Shown here piece by piece: positions 11,851 to 25,212 of a stretch of 64,000 bases of DNA. Source of the DNA: Hydractinia symbiolongicarpus (Eukaryota > Cnidaria > Hydrozoa > Anthoathecata > Hydractiniidae). The position numbers and the translations under genes were made by a program. Within the stretch, counting starts at the first letter, position 1; every line of letters begins with the position of its first letter. A model generated the notes under the pieces. That model was not told the origin of the DNA. It did no database searches and saw only the letters and a program-made list of their open reading frames with translations. The stretch covers positions 806,001-870,000 of the forward strand of contig NC_079886.1 in assembly GCF_029227915.1 (NCBI RefSeq), given 5' to 3'.

Positions 11851-13156
11851 TCATTTCCCGAACGATTTTTTAAATTATTTTTTCACCACTAAAGCGCATG
11901 AGACTTGTAGTAATTAAAAATGTTTTCATTTTTGATGAGACGCTAAATAAAAGAAGTTTAATCGCCGGCAAACGAAAACCCGCAATTTCCCGTAAATCCC
12001 GTTCCCGGCCCGTATAGTCGAATGTATATAAAGCAAGTACCCAGAAGCAAGTACCCCTATAGTCGAATGCATACAAAGAAAGTACCCTGTGAGTAAACTC
12101 ATTTTCAGAACGATTTTTTAAATTATTTTTCACCACTAAAACGCATGAGACTTGTAGCTTTCAAAAATGTTTTCATTTTTGATAAGACGCTGAATAAAAG
12201 AAGTTTAATCGCCGGCAAACGAAAACTCGCGATTTCCCGTAAATCCGGTACTCGGCCCGTATAGTCAAAAGTATACAAAGAAAGTACTCAAGGAGTAAAC
12301 TCATTTCCCAAACGATTTTTTAAATTATTTTTTCACCACTAAAACGCATGAGACTTGTAGTTTTCAAAAATGTTTTCAATTTTGATGAGAGGCTAAATAA
12401 AAGAAGTTTAATCGCCGGCAAACGAAAACCCGCGATTTCCCGTAAATCCCGTACTCGGCCCGTATAGTCAAAAGTATACAAAGAAAGTACCCAGGGAGTA
12501 AACTCATTTCCCGAACGATTTTTTAAATTATTTTTTCACCACTAAAGCGCATGAGACTTGTAGTAATTAAAAATGTTTTCATTTTTGATGAGACGCTAAA
12601 TAAAAGAAGTTTAATCGCCGGCAAACGAAAACCCGCAATTTCCCGTAAATCCCGTTCCCGGCCCGTATAGTCGAATGTATATAAAGCAAGTACCCAGAAG
12701 CAAGTACCCCTATAGTCGAATGCATACAAAGAAAGTACCCTGTGAGTAAACTCATTTTCAGAACGATTTTTTAAATTATTTTTCACCACTAAAACGCATG
12801 AGACTTGTAGCTTTCAAAAATGTTTTCATTTTTGATAAGACGCTGAATAAAAGAAGTTTAATCGCCGGCAAACGAAAACTCGCGATTTCCCGTAAATCCG
12901 GTACTCGGCCCGTATAGTCAAAAGTATACAAAGAAAGTACTCAAGGAGTAAACTCATTTCCCAAACGATTTTTTAAATTATTTTTTCACCACTAAAACGC
13001 ATGAGACTTGTAGTTTTCAAAAATGTTTTCATTTTTAATGAGAGGCTAAATAAAAGAAGTTTAATCGCCGGCAAACGAAAACCCGCGATTTCCCGTAAAT
13101 CCCGTACTCGGCCCGTATAGTCAAAAGTATACAAAGAAAGTACCCAGGGAGTAAAC
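11851..13156 (+). repeat. Tandem 653-bp HOR: two trimers, each with a 248-bp hybrid
   Basis: 11851-12503 and 12504-13156 are tandem 653-bp units. Each contains the 248-bp hybrid monomer (11851-12098 and 12504-12751), a class D monomer with GATAAGACGCTG and TACTCAAGGAG, and a GAGAGGCTAAATAAAAG class A monomer. 653 equals the 608-bp trimer plus the 45-bp partial duplication. The copies differ slightly, for example CAATTTTGATGAGAGG against CATTTTTAATGAGAGG in the third monomer. Confidence 0.9.
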
Positions 13157-14280
13157 TCATTTCCCGAACGATTTTTTAAATTATTTTTTCACCACTAAAG
13201 CGCATGAGACTTGTAGTAATTAAAAATGTTTTCATTTTTGATGAGACGCTAAATAAAAGAAGTTTAATCGTTGGCAAACGAAAACCCGCAATTTCCCGTA
13301 AATCCCGTTCCCGGCCCGTATAGTCGAATGTATATAAAGCAAGTACCCAGGGGAGTAAACTCATTTCCCGAACGATTTTTTCAATTATTTTTTCACCAAT
13401 AAAACGCATGAGACTTGTAGTAATTAAAAATGTTTTCATTTTTGATGAGACGCTAAATAAAAGAAGTTTAATCGCCAGCAAACGAAAACCCGCAATTTCC
13501 CGTAAATCCCGTTCCCGGCCCGTATAGTCGAATGTGTATAAAGAAAGTACCCAGGGAGTAAACTTATTTCCCGAACGATTTTTTAAATTATTTTTTCACC
13601 ACTACAACGCATGAGACTTGTAGTTTTCAAAAATATTTTCATTTTTGATGAGACGCTGAATAAAAGAAGTTTAATCGCCGGCAAACGAAAACCCGAGATT
13701 TCCCGTAAATCCCGGTCTTGGCCCCTATAGTCGAATATATACAAAGAAAGTACCCAGGGAGTAAACTCATTTCCCGAACGATTTTTTAAATTATTTTTTG
13801 ACCACTAAAACGCATGAGACTTGTAGTTTTCAAAAATGTTTTCATTTTTGATGAGACGCTGAATAAAAGAAGTTTAATCGCCGGCAAACGAAAACCTGCG
13901 ATTTCCCGTAAATCCCGGGCTTGGCCCCTATAGTCGAATATATACAAAGAAAGTACCCAGGGAGTAAACTCATTTCCCGAACGATTTTTTAAATTATTTT
14001 TTCACCACTAAAACGCATGAGACTTGTAGTATTTAAAAATATTTTCATTTTTGATGAGACGCTGAATAAAAGAAGTTTAATCGCCGGCAAACGAAAACCC
14101 GCGATTTCCCGTAAATCCCGTACTCGGCCCATATAGTCAAAAGTATACAAAAAAGTACCCAGTGAGTAAACTGATTTCCCGAATAAATTTTTAAATTATT
14201 TTTTGACCAATAAAACGCATGAGACTTGTAGTTTTCAAAAATGTTTTCATTTTTGATGAGACGCTGAATAAAAGAAGTTT

Positions 14281-14308
14281 AATCGCGGGCAAACGAAAAC
14301 CCGCGATT
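14281..14308 (+). other. Perfect 9-bp dyad variant in the GC-rich half (CGCGGG form)
   Basis: AATCGCGGG, a 10-nt loop CAAACGAAAA, CCCGCGATT: all nine pairs match. The usual monomer has AATCGCCGG here, giving one C-C mismatch. The same form occurs at 21467-21494 and 24713-24740, with eight pairs at 17976-18001, all at the same place in the 3.5-kb HOR, and at 62244-62270 with a 9-nt loop. Confidence 0.85.
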
Positions 14309-16197
14309 TCCTGTAAATCCCGGGCTTGGCCCCTATAGTCGAATGTATACAAAGAGAGTACCCTGTGAGTAAACTCATTTTCAGTACGATTTTTTAAATT
14401 ATTGTTTCACCACTTAAACGCATGAGACTTGTAGTTTTCAAAAATATTTTCATTTTTGATGAGACGCTGAATAAAAGAAGTTTAATCGCCGGCAAACAAA
14501 AACCCGCGATTTCCTGTAAATCCCGGGCTGGGCCACTATAGTCGAATATATACAAAGAAAGTACCCAGGGAGTAAACTCATTTCCAGAACGATTTTTTAA
14601 ATTATTTTTTCACCACTAAAACGCATGAGACTCTAAGTATTTAAAAATGTTTTCATTTTTGATGAGACGCTAAATAAAAGAAGTTTAATCGCCGGCAAAC
14701 GAAAACCCGCAATTTCCCGTAAATCCCGTTCCCGGCCCGTATAGTCAAAAGTATACAAAAAAGTACCCTGTGAGTAAACTCATTCTCAGAACGATTTTTT
14801 AAATTATTTTTCACCACTAAAACGCATGAGACTTGTAGCTTTCAAAATGTTTTCATTTTTGATAAGACGCTGAATAAAAGAAGTTTAATCGCCGGCAAAC
14901 GAAAACTCGCGATTTCCCGTAAATCCGGTACTCGGCCCGTATAGTCAAAAGTATACAAAGAAAGTACTCAAGGAGTAAACTCATTTCCCAAACGATTTTT
15001 TAAATTATTTTTTCACCACTAAAACGCATGAGACTTGTAGTTTTCAAAAATGTTTTCATTTTTGATGAGAGGCTTAATAAAAGAAGTTTAATCGCCGGCA
15101 AACGAAAACCCGCGATTTCCCGTAAATCCCGTACTCGGCCCGTATAGTCAAAAGTATACAAAGAAAGTACCCAGGGAGTAAACTCATTTCCCGAACGATT
15201 TTTTAAATTATTTTTTCACCACTAAAACGCATCAGACTTGTAGTTTTCAAAAATGTTTTCATTTTTGATGAGACGCTAAATAAAAGAAGTTTAATCGTCG
15301 GCAAACGAAAACCCGCGAGTTCTCGTAAATCCCGTACTCGGCCCGTATAGTCAAAAGTATACAAAGAAAGTACCCAGGGAGTAAACTCATTTTCCGAACG
15401 ATTTTTTAAATTATTTCTTCACCACTAAAACGCATGAGACTTGTAGTTTTCAAAAACGTTTTCATTTTTGATGAGACGCTAAATTGAAGAAGTTTAATCG
15501 CCGGCAAACGAAAAATCGCGATTTCCCGTAAATCCTGGACTCGGCCCGTATAGTCAAAAGTATACAAAGAAAGTACCCAGAGAGTAAATTCATTTCCCGA
15601 ACGATTTTTTAAATTATTTTTTCACCACTAAAACGCATGACACTTGAAGTTTTCAAAAATATTCTCATTTTTGATGAGACGCTGAATAAAAGAAGTTTAA
15701 TCGCCGGCAAACGAAAACCCGCGATTTCCTGTAAATCCCGGGCTTGGCCCCTATAGTCGAATGCATACAAAGAAAGTACCCTGTGAGTAAACTCATTTTC
15801 AGAACGATTTTTTAAATTATTTTTCACCACTAAAACGCATGAGACTTGTAGCTTTCAAAAATGTTTTCATTTTTGATAAGACGCTGAATAAAAGAAGTTT
15901 AATCGCCGGCAAACGAAAACTCGCGATTTCCCGTAAATCCGGTACTCGGCCCGTATAGTCAAAAGTATACAAAGAAAGTACTCAAGGAGTAAACTCATTT
16001 CCCAAACGATTTTTTAAATTATTTTTTCACCACTAAAACGCATGAGACTTGTAGTTTTCAAAAATGTTTTCAATTTTGATGAGAGGCTAAATAAAAGAAG
16101 TTTAATCGCCGGCAAACGAAAACCCGCGATTTCCCGTAAATCCCGTACTCGGCCCGTATAGTCAAAAGTATACAAAGAAAGTACCCAGGGAGTAAAC

Positions 16198-16445
16198 TCA
16201 TTTCCCGAACGATTTTTTAAATTATTTTTTCACCACTAAAGCGCATGAGACTTGTAGTAATTAAAAATGTTTTCATTTTTGATGAGACGCTAAATAAAAG
16301 AAGTTTAATCGCCGGCAAACGAAAACCCGCAATTTCCCGTAAATCCCGTTCCCGGCCCGTATAGTCGAATGTATATAAAGCAAGTACCCAGAAGCAAGTA
16401 CCCCTATAGTCGAATGCATACAAAGAAAGTACCCTGTGAGTAAAC
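16198..16445 (+). repeat. 248-bp hybrid monomer inside HOR copy 1
   Basis: Same C-to-B junction as at 11851 and 12504, with AAGCAAGTACCC repeated 14 bp apart and an ACCCTGTGAG end. Its position relative to the B marker (608 bp downstream of 15590) matches that in HOR copy 2. Confidence 0.9.
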
Positions 16446-16850
16446 TCATTTTCAGAACGATTTTTTAAATTATTTTTCACCACTAAAACGCATGAGACTT
16501 GTAGCTTTCAAAAATGTTTTCATTTTTGATAAGACGCTGAATAAAAGAAGTTTAATCGCCGGCAAACGAAAACTCGCGATTTCCCGTAAATCCGGTACTC
16601 GGCCCGTATAGTCAAAAGTATACAAAGAAAGTACTCAAGGAGTAAACTCATTTCCCAAACGATTTTTTAAATTATTTTTTCACCACTAAAACGCATGAGA
16701 CTTGTAGTTTTCAAAAATGTTTTCATTTTTAATGAGAGGCTAAATAAAAGAAGTTTAATCGCCGGCAAACGAAAACCCGCGATTTCCCGTAAATCCCGTA
16801 CTCGGCCCGTATAGTCAAAAGTATACAAAGAAAGTACCCAGGGAGTAAAC

Positions 16851-19800
16851 TCATTTCCCGAACGATTTTTTAAATTATTTTTTCACCACTAAAGCGCATG
16901 AGACTTGTAGTAATTAAAAATGTTTTCATTTTTGATGAGACGCTAAATAAAAGAAGTTTAATCGCTGGCAAACGAAAACCCGCAATTTCCCGTAAATCCC
17001 GTTCCCGGCCCGTATAGTCGAATGTATATAAAGCAAGTACCCAGGCGAGTAAACTCATTTCCCGAACGATTTTTTCAATTATTTTTTCACCAATAAAACG
17101 CATGAGACTTGTAGTAATTAAAAATGTTTTCATTTTTGATGAGACGCTAAATAAAAGAAGTTTAATCGCCAGCAAACGAAAACCCGCAATTTCCCGTAAA
17201 TCCCGTTCCCGGCCCGTATAGTCGAATGTGTATAAAGAAAGTACCCAGGGAGTAAACTTATTTCCCGAACGATTTTTTAAATTATTTTTTCACCACTACA
17301 ACGCATGAGACTTGTAGTTTTCAAAAATATTTTCATTTTTGATGAGACGCTGAATAAAAGAAGTTTAATCGCCGGCAAACGAAAACCCGAGATTTCCCGT
17401 AAATCCCGGTCTTGGCCCCTATAGTCGAATATATACAAAGAAAGTACCCAGGGAGTAAACTCATTTCCCGAACGATTTTTTAAATTATTTTTTGACCACT
17501 AAAACGCATGAGACTTGTAGTTTTCAAAAATGTTTTCATTTTTGATGAGACGCTGAATAAAAAAAGTTTAATCGCCGGCAAACGAAAACCTGCGATTTCC
17601 CGTAAATCCCGGGCTTGGCCCCTATAGTCGAATATATACAAAGAAAGTACCCAGGGAGTAAACTCATTTCCCGAACGATTTTTTAAATTATTTTTTCACC
17701 ACTAAAACGCATGAGACTTGTAGTATTTAAAAATATTTTCATTTTTGATGAGACGCTGAATAAAAGAAGTTTAATCGCCGGCAAACGAAAACCCGCGATT
17801 TCCCGTAAATCCCGTACTCGGCCCATATAGTCAAAAGTATACAAAAAAGTACCCAGGGAGTAAACTGATTTCCCGAATAAATTTTTAAATTATTTTTTGA
17901 CCAATAAAACGCATGAGACTTGTAGTTTTCAAAAATGTTTTCATTTTTGATGAGACGCTGAATAAAAGAAGTTTTATCGCGGGCAAACGAAAACCCGCGA
18001 TTTCCTGTAAATCCCGGGCTTGGCCCCTATAGTCGAATGTATACAAAGAGAGTACCCTGTGAGTAAACTCATTTTCAGAACGATTTTTTAAATTATTGTT
18101 TCACCACTTAAACGCATGAGACTTGTAGTTTTCAAAAATATTTTCATTTTTGATGAGACGCTGAATAAAAGAAGTTTAATCGCCGGCAAACAAAAACCCG
18201 CGATTTCCTGTAAATCCCGGGCTGGGCCACTATAGTCGAATATATACAAAGAAAGTATCCAGGGAGTAAACTCATTTCCAGAACGATTTTTTAAATTATT
18301 TTTTCACCACTAAAACGCATGAGACTCTAAGTATTTAAAAATGTTTTCATTTTTGATGAGACGCTAAATAAAAGAAGTTTAATCGCCGGCAAACGAAAAC
18401 CCGCAATTTCCCGTAAATCCCGTTCCCGGCCCGTATAGTCAAAAGTATACAAAAAAGTACCCTGTGAGTAAACTCATTCTCAGAACGATTTTTTAAATTA
18501 TTTTTCACCACTAAAACGCATGAGACTTGTAGCTTTCAAAAATGTTTTCATTTTTGATAAGACGCTGAATAAAAGAAGTTTAATCGCCGGCAAACGAAAA
18601 CTCGCGATTTCCCGTAAATCCGGTACTCGGCCCGTATAGTCAAAAGTATACAAAGAAAGTACTCAAGGAGTAAACTCATTTCCCAAACGATTTTTTAAAT
18701 TATTTTTTCACCACTAAAACGCATGAGACTTGTAGTTTTCAAAAATGTTTTCATTTTTGATGAGAGGCTTAATAAAAGAAGTTTAATCGCCGGCAAACGA
18801 AAACCCGCGATTTCCCGTAAATCCCGTACTCGGCCCGTATAGTCAAAAGTATACAAAGAAAGTACCCAGGGAGTAAACTCATTTCCCGAACGATTTTTTA
18901 AATTATTTTTTCACCACTAAAACGCATCAGACTTGTAGTTTTCAAAAATGTTTTCATTTTTGATGAGACGCTAAATAAAAGAAGTTTAATCGTCGGCAAA
19001 CGAAAAATCGCGATTTCCCGTAAATCCTGGACTCGGCCCGTATAGTCAAAAGTATACAAAGAAAGTACCCAGAGAGTAAATTCATTTCCCGAACGATTTT
19101 TTAAATTATTTTTTCACCACTAAAACGCATGACACTTGAAGTTTTCAAAAATATTCTCATTTTTGATGAGACGCTGAATAAAAGAAGTTTAATCGCCGGC
19201 AAACGAAAACCCGCGATTTCCTGTAAATCCCGGGCTTGGCCCCTATAGTCGAATGCATACAAAGAAAGTACCCTGTGAGTAAACTCATTTTCAGAACGAT
19301 TTTTTAAATTATTTTTCACCACTAAAACGCATGAGACTTGTAGCTTTCAAAAATGTTTTCATTTTTGATAAGACGCTGAATAAAAGAAGTTTAATCGCCG
19401 GCAAACGAAAACTCGCGATTTCCCGTAAATCCGGTACTCGGCCCGTATAGTCAAAAGTATACAAAGAAAGTACTCAAGGAGTAAACTCATTTCCCAAACG
19501 ATTTTTTAAATTATTTTTTCACCACTAAAACGCATGAGACTTGTAGTTTTCAAAAATGTTTTCAATTTTGATGAGAGGCTAAATAAAAGAAGTTTAATCG
19601 CCGGCAAACGAAAACCCGCGATTTCCCGTAAATCCCGTACTCGGCCCGTATAGTCAAAAGTATACAAAGAAAGTACCCAGGGAGTAAACTCATTTCCCGA
19701 ACGATTTTTTAAATTATTTTTTCACCACTAAAGCGCATGAGACTTGTAGTAATTAAAAATGTTTTCATTTTTGATGAGACGCTAAATAAAAGAAGTTTAA

Positions 19801-20342
19801 TCGCCGGCAAACGAAAACCCGCAATTTCCCGTAAATCCCGTTCCCGGCCCGTATAGTCGAATGTATATAAAGCAAGTACCCAGAAGCAAGTACCCCTATA
19901 GTCGAATGCATACAAAGAAAGTACCCTGTGAGTAAACTCATTTTCAGAACGATTTTTTAAATTATTTTTCACCACTAAAACGCATGAGACTTGTAGCTTT
20001 CAAAAATGTTTTCATTTTTGATAAGACGCTGAATAAAAGAAGTTTAATCGCCGGCAAACGAAAACTCGCGATTTCCCGTAAATCCGGTACTCGGCCCGTA
20101 TAGTCAAAAGTATACAAAGAAAGTACTCAAGGAGTAAACTCATTTCCCAAACGATTTTTTAAATTATTTTTTCACCACTAAAACGCATGAGACTTGTAGT
20201 TTTCAAAAATGTTTTCATTTTTAATGAGAGGCTAAATAAAAGAAGTTTAATCGCCGGCAAACGAAAACCCGCGATTTCCCGTAAATCCCGTACTCGGCCC
20301 GTATAGTCAAAAGTATACAAAGAAAGTACCCAGGGAGTAAAC
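16851..20342 (+). repeat. ~3.5-kb HOR, copy 2 (3,492 bp)
   Basis: Collinear with copy 1, including the private dyad variant (17976-18001), the CTCTAAGTATTTAAAA monomer, GCATCAGAC near 18926, the B marker at 19082 and a hybrid at 19690. It is 202 bp shorter. Near 18990 the text passes from CGTCGGCAAACG directly to AAAAATCGCGATTTCCCG. In copy 1 these lie in two successive monomers, so exactly one monomer was lost by an in-register fusion. Confidence 0.9.
19690..19937 (+). repeat. 248-bp hybrid monomer inside HOR copy 2
   Basis: Sixth and last copy in the window. It lies 3,492 bp from the hybrid at 16198, with the same junction and flanks. No hybrid occurs after this point. Confidence 0.9.
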
Positions 20343-23300
20343 TCATTTCCCGAACGATTTTTTAAATTATTTTTTCACCACTAAAGCGCATGAGACTTGT
20401 AGTAATTAAAAATGTTTTCATTTTTGATGAGACGCTAAATAAAAGAAGTTTAATCGCTGGCAAACGAAAACCCGCAATTTCCCGTAAATCCCGTTCCCGG
20501 CCCGTATAGTCGAATGTATATAAAGCAAGTACCCAGGGGAGTAAACTCATTTCCCGAACGATTTTTTCAATTATTTTTTCACCAATAAAACGCATGAGAC
20601 TTGTAGTAATTAAAAATGTTTTCATTTTTGATGAGACGCTAAATAAAAGAAGTTTAATCGCCAGCAAACGAAAACCCGCAATTTCCCGTAAATCCCGTTC
20701 CCGGCCCGTATAGTCGAATGTGTATAAAGAAAGTACCCAGGGAGTAAACTTATTTCCCGAACGATTTTTTAAATTATTTTTTCACCACTACAACGCATGA
20801 GACTTGTAGTTTTCAAAAATATTTTCATTTTTGATGAGACGCTGAATAAAAGAAGTTTAGTCGCCGGCAAACGAAAACCCGAGATTTCCCGTAAATCCCG
20901 GTCTTGGCCCCTATAGTCGAATATATACAAAGAAAGTACCCAGGGAGTAAACTCATTTCCCGAACGATTTTTTAAATTATTTTTTGACCACTAAAACGCA
21001 TGAGACTTGTAGTTTTCAAAAATGTTTTCATTTTTGATGAGACGCTGAATAAAAGAAGTTTAATCGCCGGCAAACGAAAACCTGCGATTTCCCGTAAATC
21101 CCGGGCTTGGCCCCTATAGTCGAATATATACAAAGAAAGTACCCAGGGAGTAAACTCATTTCCCGAACGATTTTTTAAATTATTTTTTCACCACTAAAAC
21201 GCATGAGACTTGTAGTATTTAAAAATATTTTCATTTTTGATGAGACGCTGAATAAAAGAAGTTTAATCGCCGGCAAACGAAAACCCGCGATTTCCCGTAA
21301 ATCCCGTACTCGGCCCATATAGTCAAAAGTATACAAAAAAGTACCCAGGGAGTAAACTGATGTCCCGAATAAATTTTTAAATTATTTTTTGACCAATAAA
21401 ACGCATGAGACTTGTAGTTTTCAAAAATGTTTTCATTTTTGATGAGACGCTGAATAAAAGAAGTTTAATCGCGGGCAAACGAAAACCCGCGATTTCCTGT
21501 AAATCCCGGGCTTGGCCCCTATAGTCGAATGTATACAAAGAGAGTACCCTGTGAGTAAACTCATTTTCAGAACGATTTTTTAAATTATTGTTTCACCACT
21601 TAAACGCATGAGACTTGTAGTTTTCAAAAATATTTTCATTTTTGATGAGACGCTGAATAAAAGAAGTTTGATCGCCGGCAAACAAAAACCCGCGATTTCC
21701 TGTAAATCCCGGGCTGGGCCACTATAGTCGAATATATACAAAGAAAGTACCCAGGGAGTAAACTCATTTCCAGAACGATTTTTTAAATTATTTTTTCACC
21801 ACTAAAACGCATGAGACTCTAAGTATTTAAAAATGTTTTCATTTTTGATGAGACGCTAAATAAAAGAAGTTTAATCGCCGGCAAACGAAAACCCGCAATT
21901 TCCCGTAAATCCCGTTCCCGGCCCGTATAGTCAAAAGTATACAAAAAAGTACCCTGTGAGTAAACTCATTCTCAGAACGATTTTTTAAATTATTTTTCAC
22001 CACTAAAACGCATGAGACTTGTAGCTTTCAAAAATGTTTTCATTTTTGATAAGACGCTGAATAAAAGAAGTTTAATCGCCGGCAAACGAAAACTCGCGAT
22101 TTCCCGTAAATCCGGTACTCGGCCCGTATAGTCAAAAGTATACAAAGAAAGTACTCAAGGAGTAAACTCATTTCCCAAACGATTTTTTAAATTATTTTTT
22201 CACCACTAAAACGCATGAGACTTGTAGTTTTCAAAAATGTTTTCATTTTTGATGAGAGGCTTAATAAAAGAAGTTTAATCGCCGGCAAACGAAAACCCGC
22301 GATTTCCCGTAAATCCCGTACTCGGCCCGTATAGTCAAAAGTATACAAAGAAAGTACCCAGGGAGTAAACTCATTTCCCGAACGATTTTTTAAATTATTT
22401 TTTCACCACTAAAACGCATCAGACTTGTAGTTTTCAAAAATGTTTTCATTTTTGATGAGACGCTAAATAAAAGAAGTTTAATCGTCGGCAAACGAAAACC
22501 CGCGAGTTCTCGTAAATCCCGTACTCGGCCCGTATAGTCAAAAGTATACAAAGAAAGTACCCAGGCAGTAAACTCATTTCCCGAACGATTTTTTAATTTA
22601 TTTTTTCACCACTAAAACGCATGAGACTTGTAGTTTTCAAAAAATTTTTCAGTTTTGATGAGACTCTAAATAAAAGAAGTTTAATCGCCGGCAAACGAAA
22701 ACCCGCGATTTCCCGTAAATCCCGTACTCGGCCCGTATAGTCAAAAGTATACAAAGAAAGTACCCAGGGAGTAAACTCATTTTCCGAACGATTTTTTAAA
22801 TTATTTCTTCACCACTAAAACGCATGAGACTTGTAGTTTTCAAAAATGTTTTCATTTTTGATGAGACGCTAAATTGAAGAAGTTTAATCGCCGGCAAACG
22901 AAAACCCGCGATTTCCCGTAAATCCTGGACTCGGCCCGTATAGTCAAAAGTATACAAAGAAAGTACCCAGGGAGTAAATTCATTTCCCGAACGATTTTTT
23001 AAATTATTTTTTCACCACTAAAACGCATGACACTTGAAGTTTTCAAACATATTCTCATTTTTGATGAGACGCTGAATAAAAGAAGTTTAATCGCCGGCAA
23101 ACGAAAACCCGCGATTTCCTGTAAATCCCGGGCTTGGCCCCTATAGTCGAATGCATACAAAGAAAGTACCCTGTGAGTAAACTCATTTTCAGAACGATTT
23201 TTTAAATTATTTTTCACCACTAAAACGCATGAGACTTGTAGCTTTCAAAAATGTTTTTATTTTTGATAAGACGCTGAATAAAAGAAGTTTAATCGCCGGC

Positions 23301-23587
23301 AAACGAAAACTCGCGATTTCCCGTAAATCCGGTACTCGGCCCGTATAGTCAAAAGTATACAAAGAAAGTACTCAAGGAGTAAACTCATTTCCCAAACGAT
23401 TTTTTAAATTATTTTTTCACCACTAAAACGCATGAGACTTGTAGTTTTCAAAAATGTTTTCATTTTTGATGAGAGGCTAAATAAAAGAAGTTTAATGGCC
23501 GGCAAACGAAAACCCGCGATTTCCCGTAAATCCCGTACTCGGCCCGTATAGTCAAAAGTATACAAAGAAAGTACCCAGGGAGTAAAC
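20343..23587 (+). repeat. ~3.5-kb HOR, copy 3 (3,245 bp, rearranged)
   Basis: Collinear with copies 1 and 2 through GCATCAGAC near 22418. Relative to copy 2 it has 406 bp (two monomers) more before the class B marker at 22980, including a CAAAAAATTTTTCAG monomer near 22640. It then lacks the entire 653-bp trimer with the hybrid, so the next class C pair begins at 23588. The sum 3492+406-653 equals the observed 3,245. Confidence 0.88.
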
Positions 23588-25212
23588 TCATTTCCCGAAC
23601 GATTTTATAAATTATTTTTTCACCACTAAAGCGCATGAGACTTGTAGTAATTAAAAATGTTTTCATTTTTGATGAGACGCTAAATAAAAGAAGTTTAATC
23701 GCCGGCAAACGAAAACCCGCAATTTCCCGTAAATCCCGTTCCCGGCCCGTATAGTCGAATGTATATAAAGCAAGTACCCAGGGGAGTAAACTCATTTCCC
23801 GAACGATTTTTTCAATTATTTTTTCACCAATAAAACGCATGAGACTTGTAGTAATTAAAAATGTTTTCATTTTTGATGAGACGCTAAATAAAAGAAGTTT
23901 AATCGCCAGCAAACGAAAACCCGCAATTTCCCGTAAATCCCGTTCCCGGCCCGTATAGTCGAATGTGTATAAAGAAAGTACCCAGGGAGTAAACTCATTT
24001 CCCGAACGATTTTTTAAATTATTTTTTGACCACTAAAACGCATGAGACTTGTAGTTTTCAAAAATGTTTTCATTTTTGATGAGACGCTGAATAAAAGAAG
24101 TTTAATCGCCGGCAAACGAAAACCTGCGATTTCCCGTAAATCCCGGGCTTGGCCCCTATAGTCGAATATATACAAAGAAAGTACCCAGGGAGTAAACTCA
24201 TTTCCCGAACGATTTTTTAAATTATTTTTTGACCACTAAAACGCATGAGACTTGTAGTTTTCAAAAATGTTTTCATTTTTGATGAGACGCTGAATAAAAG
24301 AAGTTTAATCGCCGGCAAACGAAAACCTGCGATTTCCTGTAAATCCCGGGCTTGACCCCTATAGTCGAATATATACAAAGAAAGTACCCAGGGAGTAAAC
24401 TCATTTCCCGAACGATTTTTTAAATTATTTTTTCACCACTAAAACGCATGAGACTTGTAGTATTTAAAAATGTTTTCATTTATGATGAGACGCTGAATAA
24501 AAGAAGTTTATTTGCCGGCAAACGAAAACCCGCGATTTCCCGTAAATCCCGTACTCGGCCCGTATAGTCAAAAGTATTCAATAAAAGTACCCAGGGAGTA
24601 AACTGATTTCCCGAATAAATTCTTAAATTATTTTTTCACCAATAAAACGCATGAGACTTGTAGTTTTCAAAAATGTTTTCATTTTTGATGAGACGCTGAA
24701 TAAAAGAAGTTTAATCGCGGGCAAACGAAAACCCGCGATTTCCTGTAAATCCCGGGCTTGGCCCCTATAGTCGAATGTATACAAAGAAAGTACCCTTTGA
24801 GTAAACTCAATTTCAGAACGATTTTTTAAATTATTTTTTCACCACTTAAACGCATGAGACTTGTAGTTTTCAAAAATATTTTCATTTTTGATGAGACGCT
24901 GAATAAAAGAAGTTTAATCGCCGGCAAACGAAAACCCGCGATTTCCTGTAAATCCCGGGCTGGGCCACTATAGTCGAATATATACAAAGGAAATACCCAG
25001 GGAGTAAACTCATTTCCCGAACGATTTTTTAAATTATTTTTTCACCACTAAAACGCATGAGACTCTAAGTATTTAAAAATGTTTTCATTTTTGATGAGAC
25101 GCTAAATAAAAGAAGTTTAATCGCCGGCAAACGAAAACCCGCAATTTCCCGTAAATCCCGTTCCCGGCCCGTATAGTCGAATGTATATAAAGAAAGTACC
25201 CAGGGAGTAAAC
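23588..25212 (+). repeat. Transition between left- and right-type subfamilies
   Basis: About eight monomers. The block opens with the class C pair of the 3.5-kb HOR (one copy with TTTTATAAATT), then class B monomers with GAATATATAC, an E-like GAATAAATTCTTAAATT monomer, the CGCGGG dyad at 24713-24740 and a CTCTAAGTATTTAAAA monomer. This is the truncated start of a fourth 3.5-kb HOR. Beyond it, left-specific variants (CTAAATTGAAG, GAGAGGCTAAAT, the hybrids) disappear and the right-specific GACGCTAGATAAAAG begins at about 25708. Confidence 0.75.

Larger units (their letters stand above)
13157..16850 (+). repeat. ~3.5-kb HOR, copy 1 (3,694 bp)
   Basis: Starts with the class C pair (GTAATTAAAAATG). 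It continues through class B monomers with GAATATATAC, an E-type monomer (GGCCCATATAG then GAATAAATTTTT near 14180), a CGCGGG dyad variant at 14281, a CTCTAAGTATTTAAAA monomer near 14630, a GCATCAGAC monomer near 15230, the class B marker at 15590 and the 248-bp hybrid at 16198-16445. The interval from start to the B marker is 2,433 bp, one monomer longer than in copy 2. Confidence 0.9.

Noticed and set aside
23460-23912. 150-codon minus-strand ORF, the longest in the window
   Set aside because: It reads through two satellite monomers and part of a third. Its length comes from the 204-bp monomers keeping frame and from substitutions at the usual TAA. It has no recognisable domain, and equivalents exist at every monomer.
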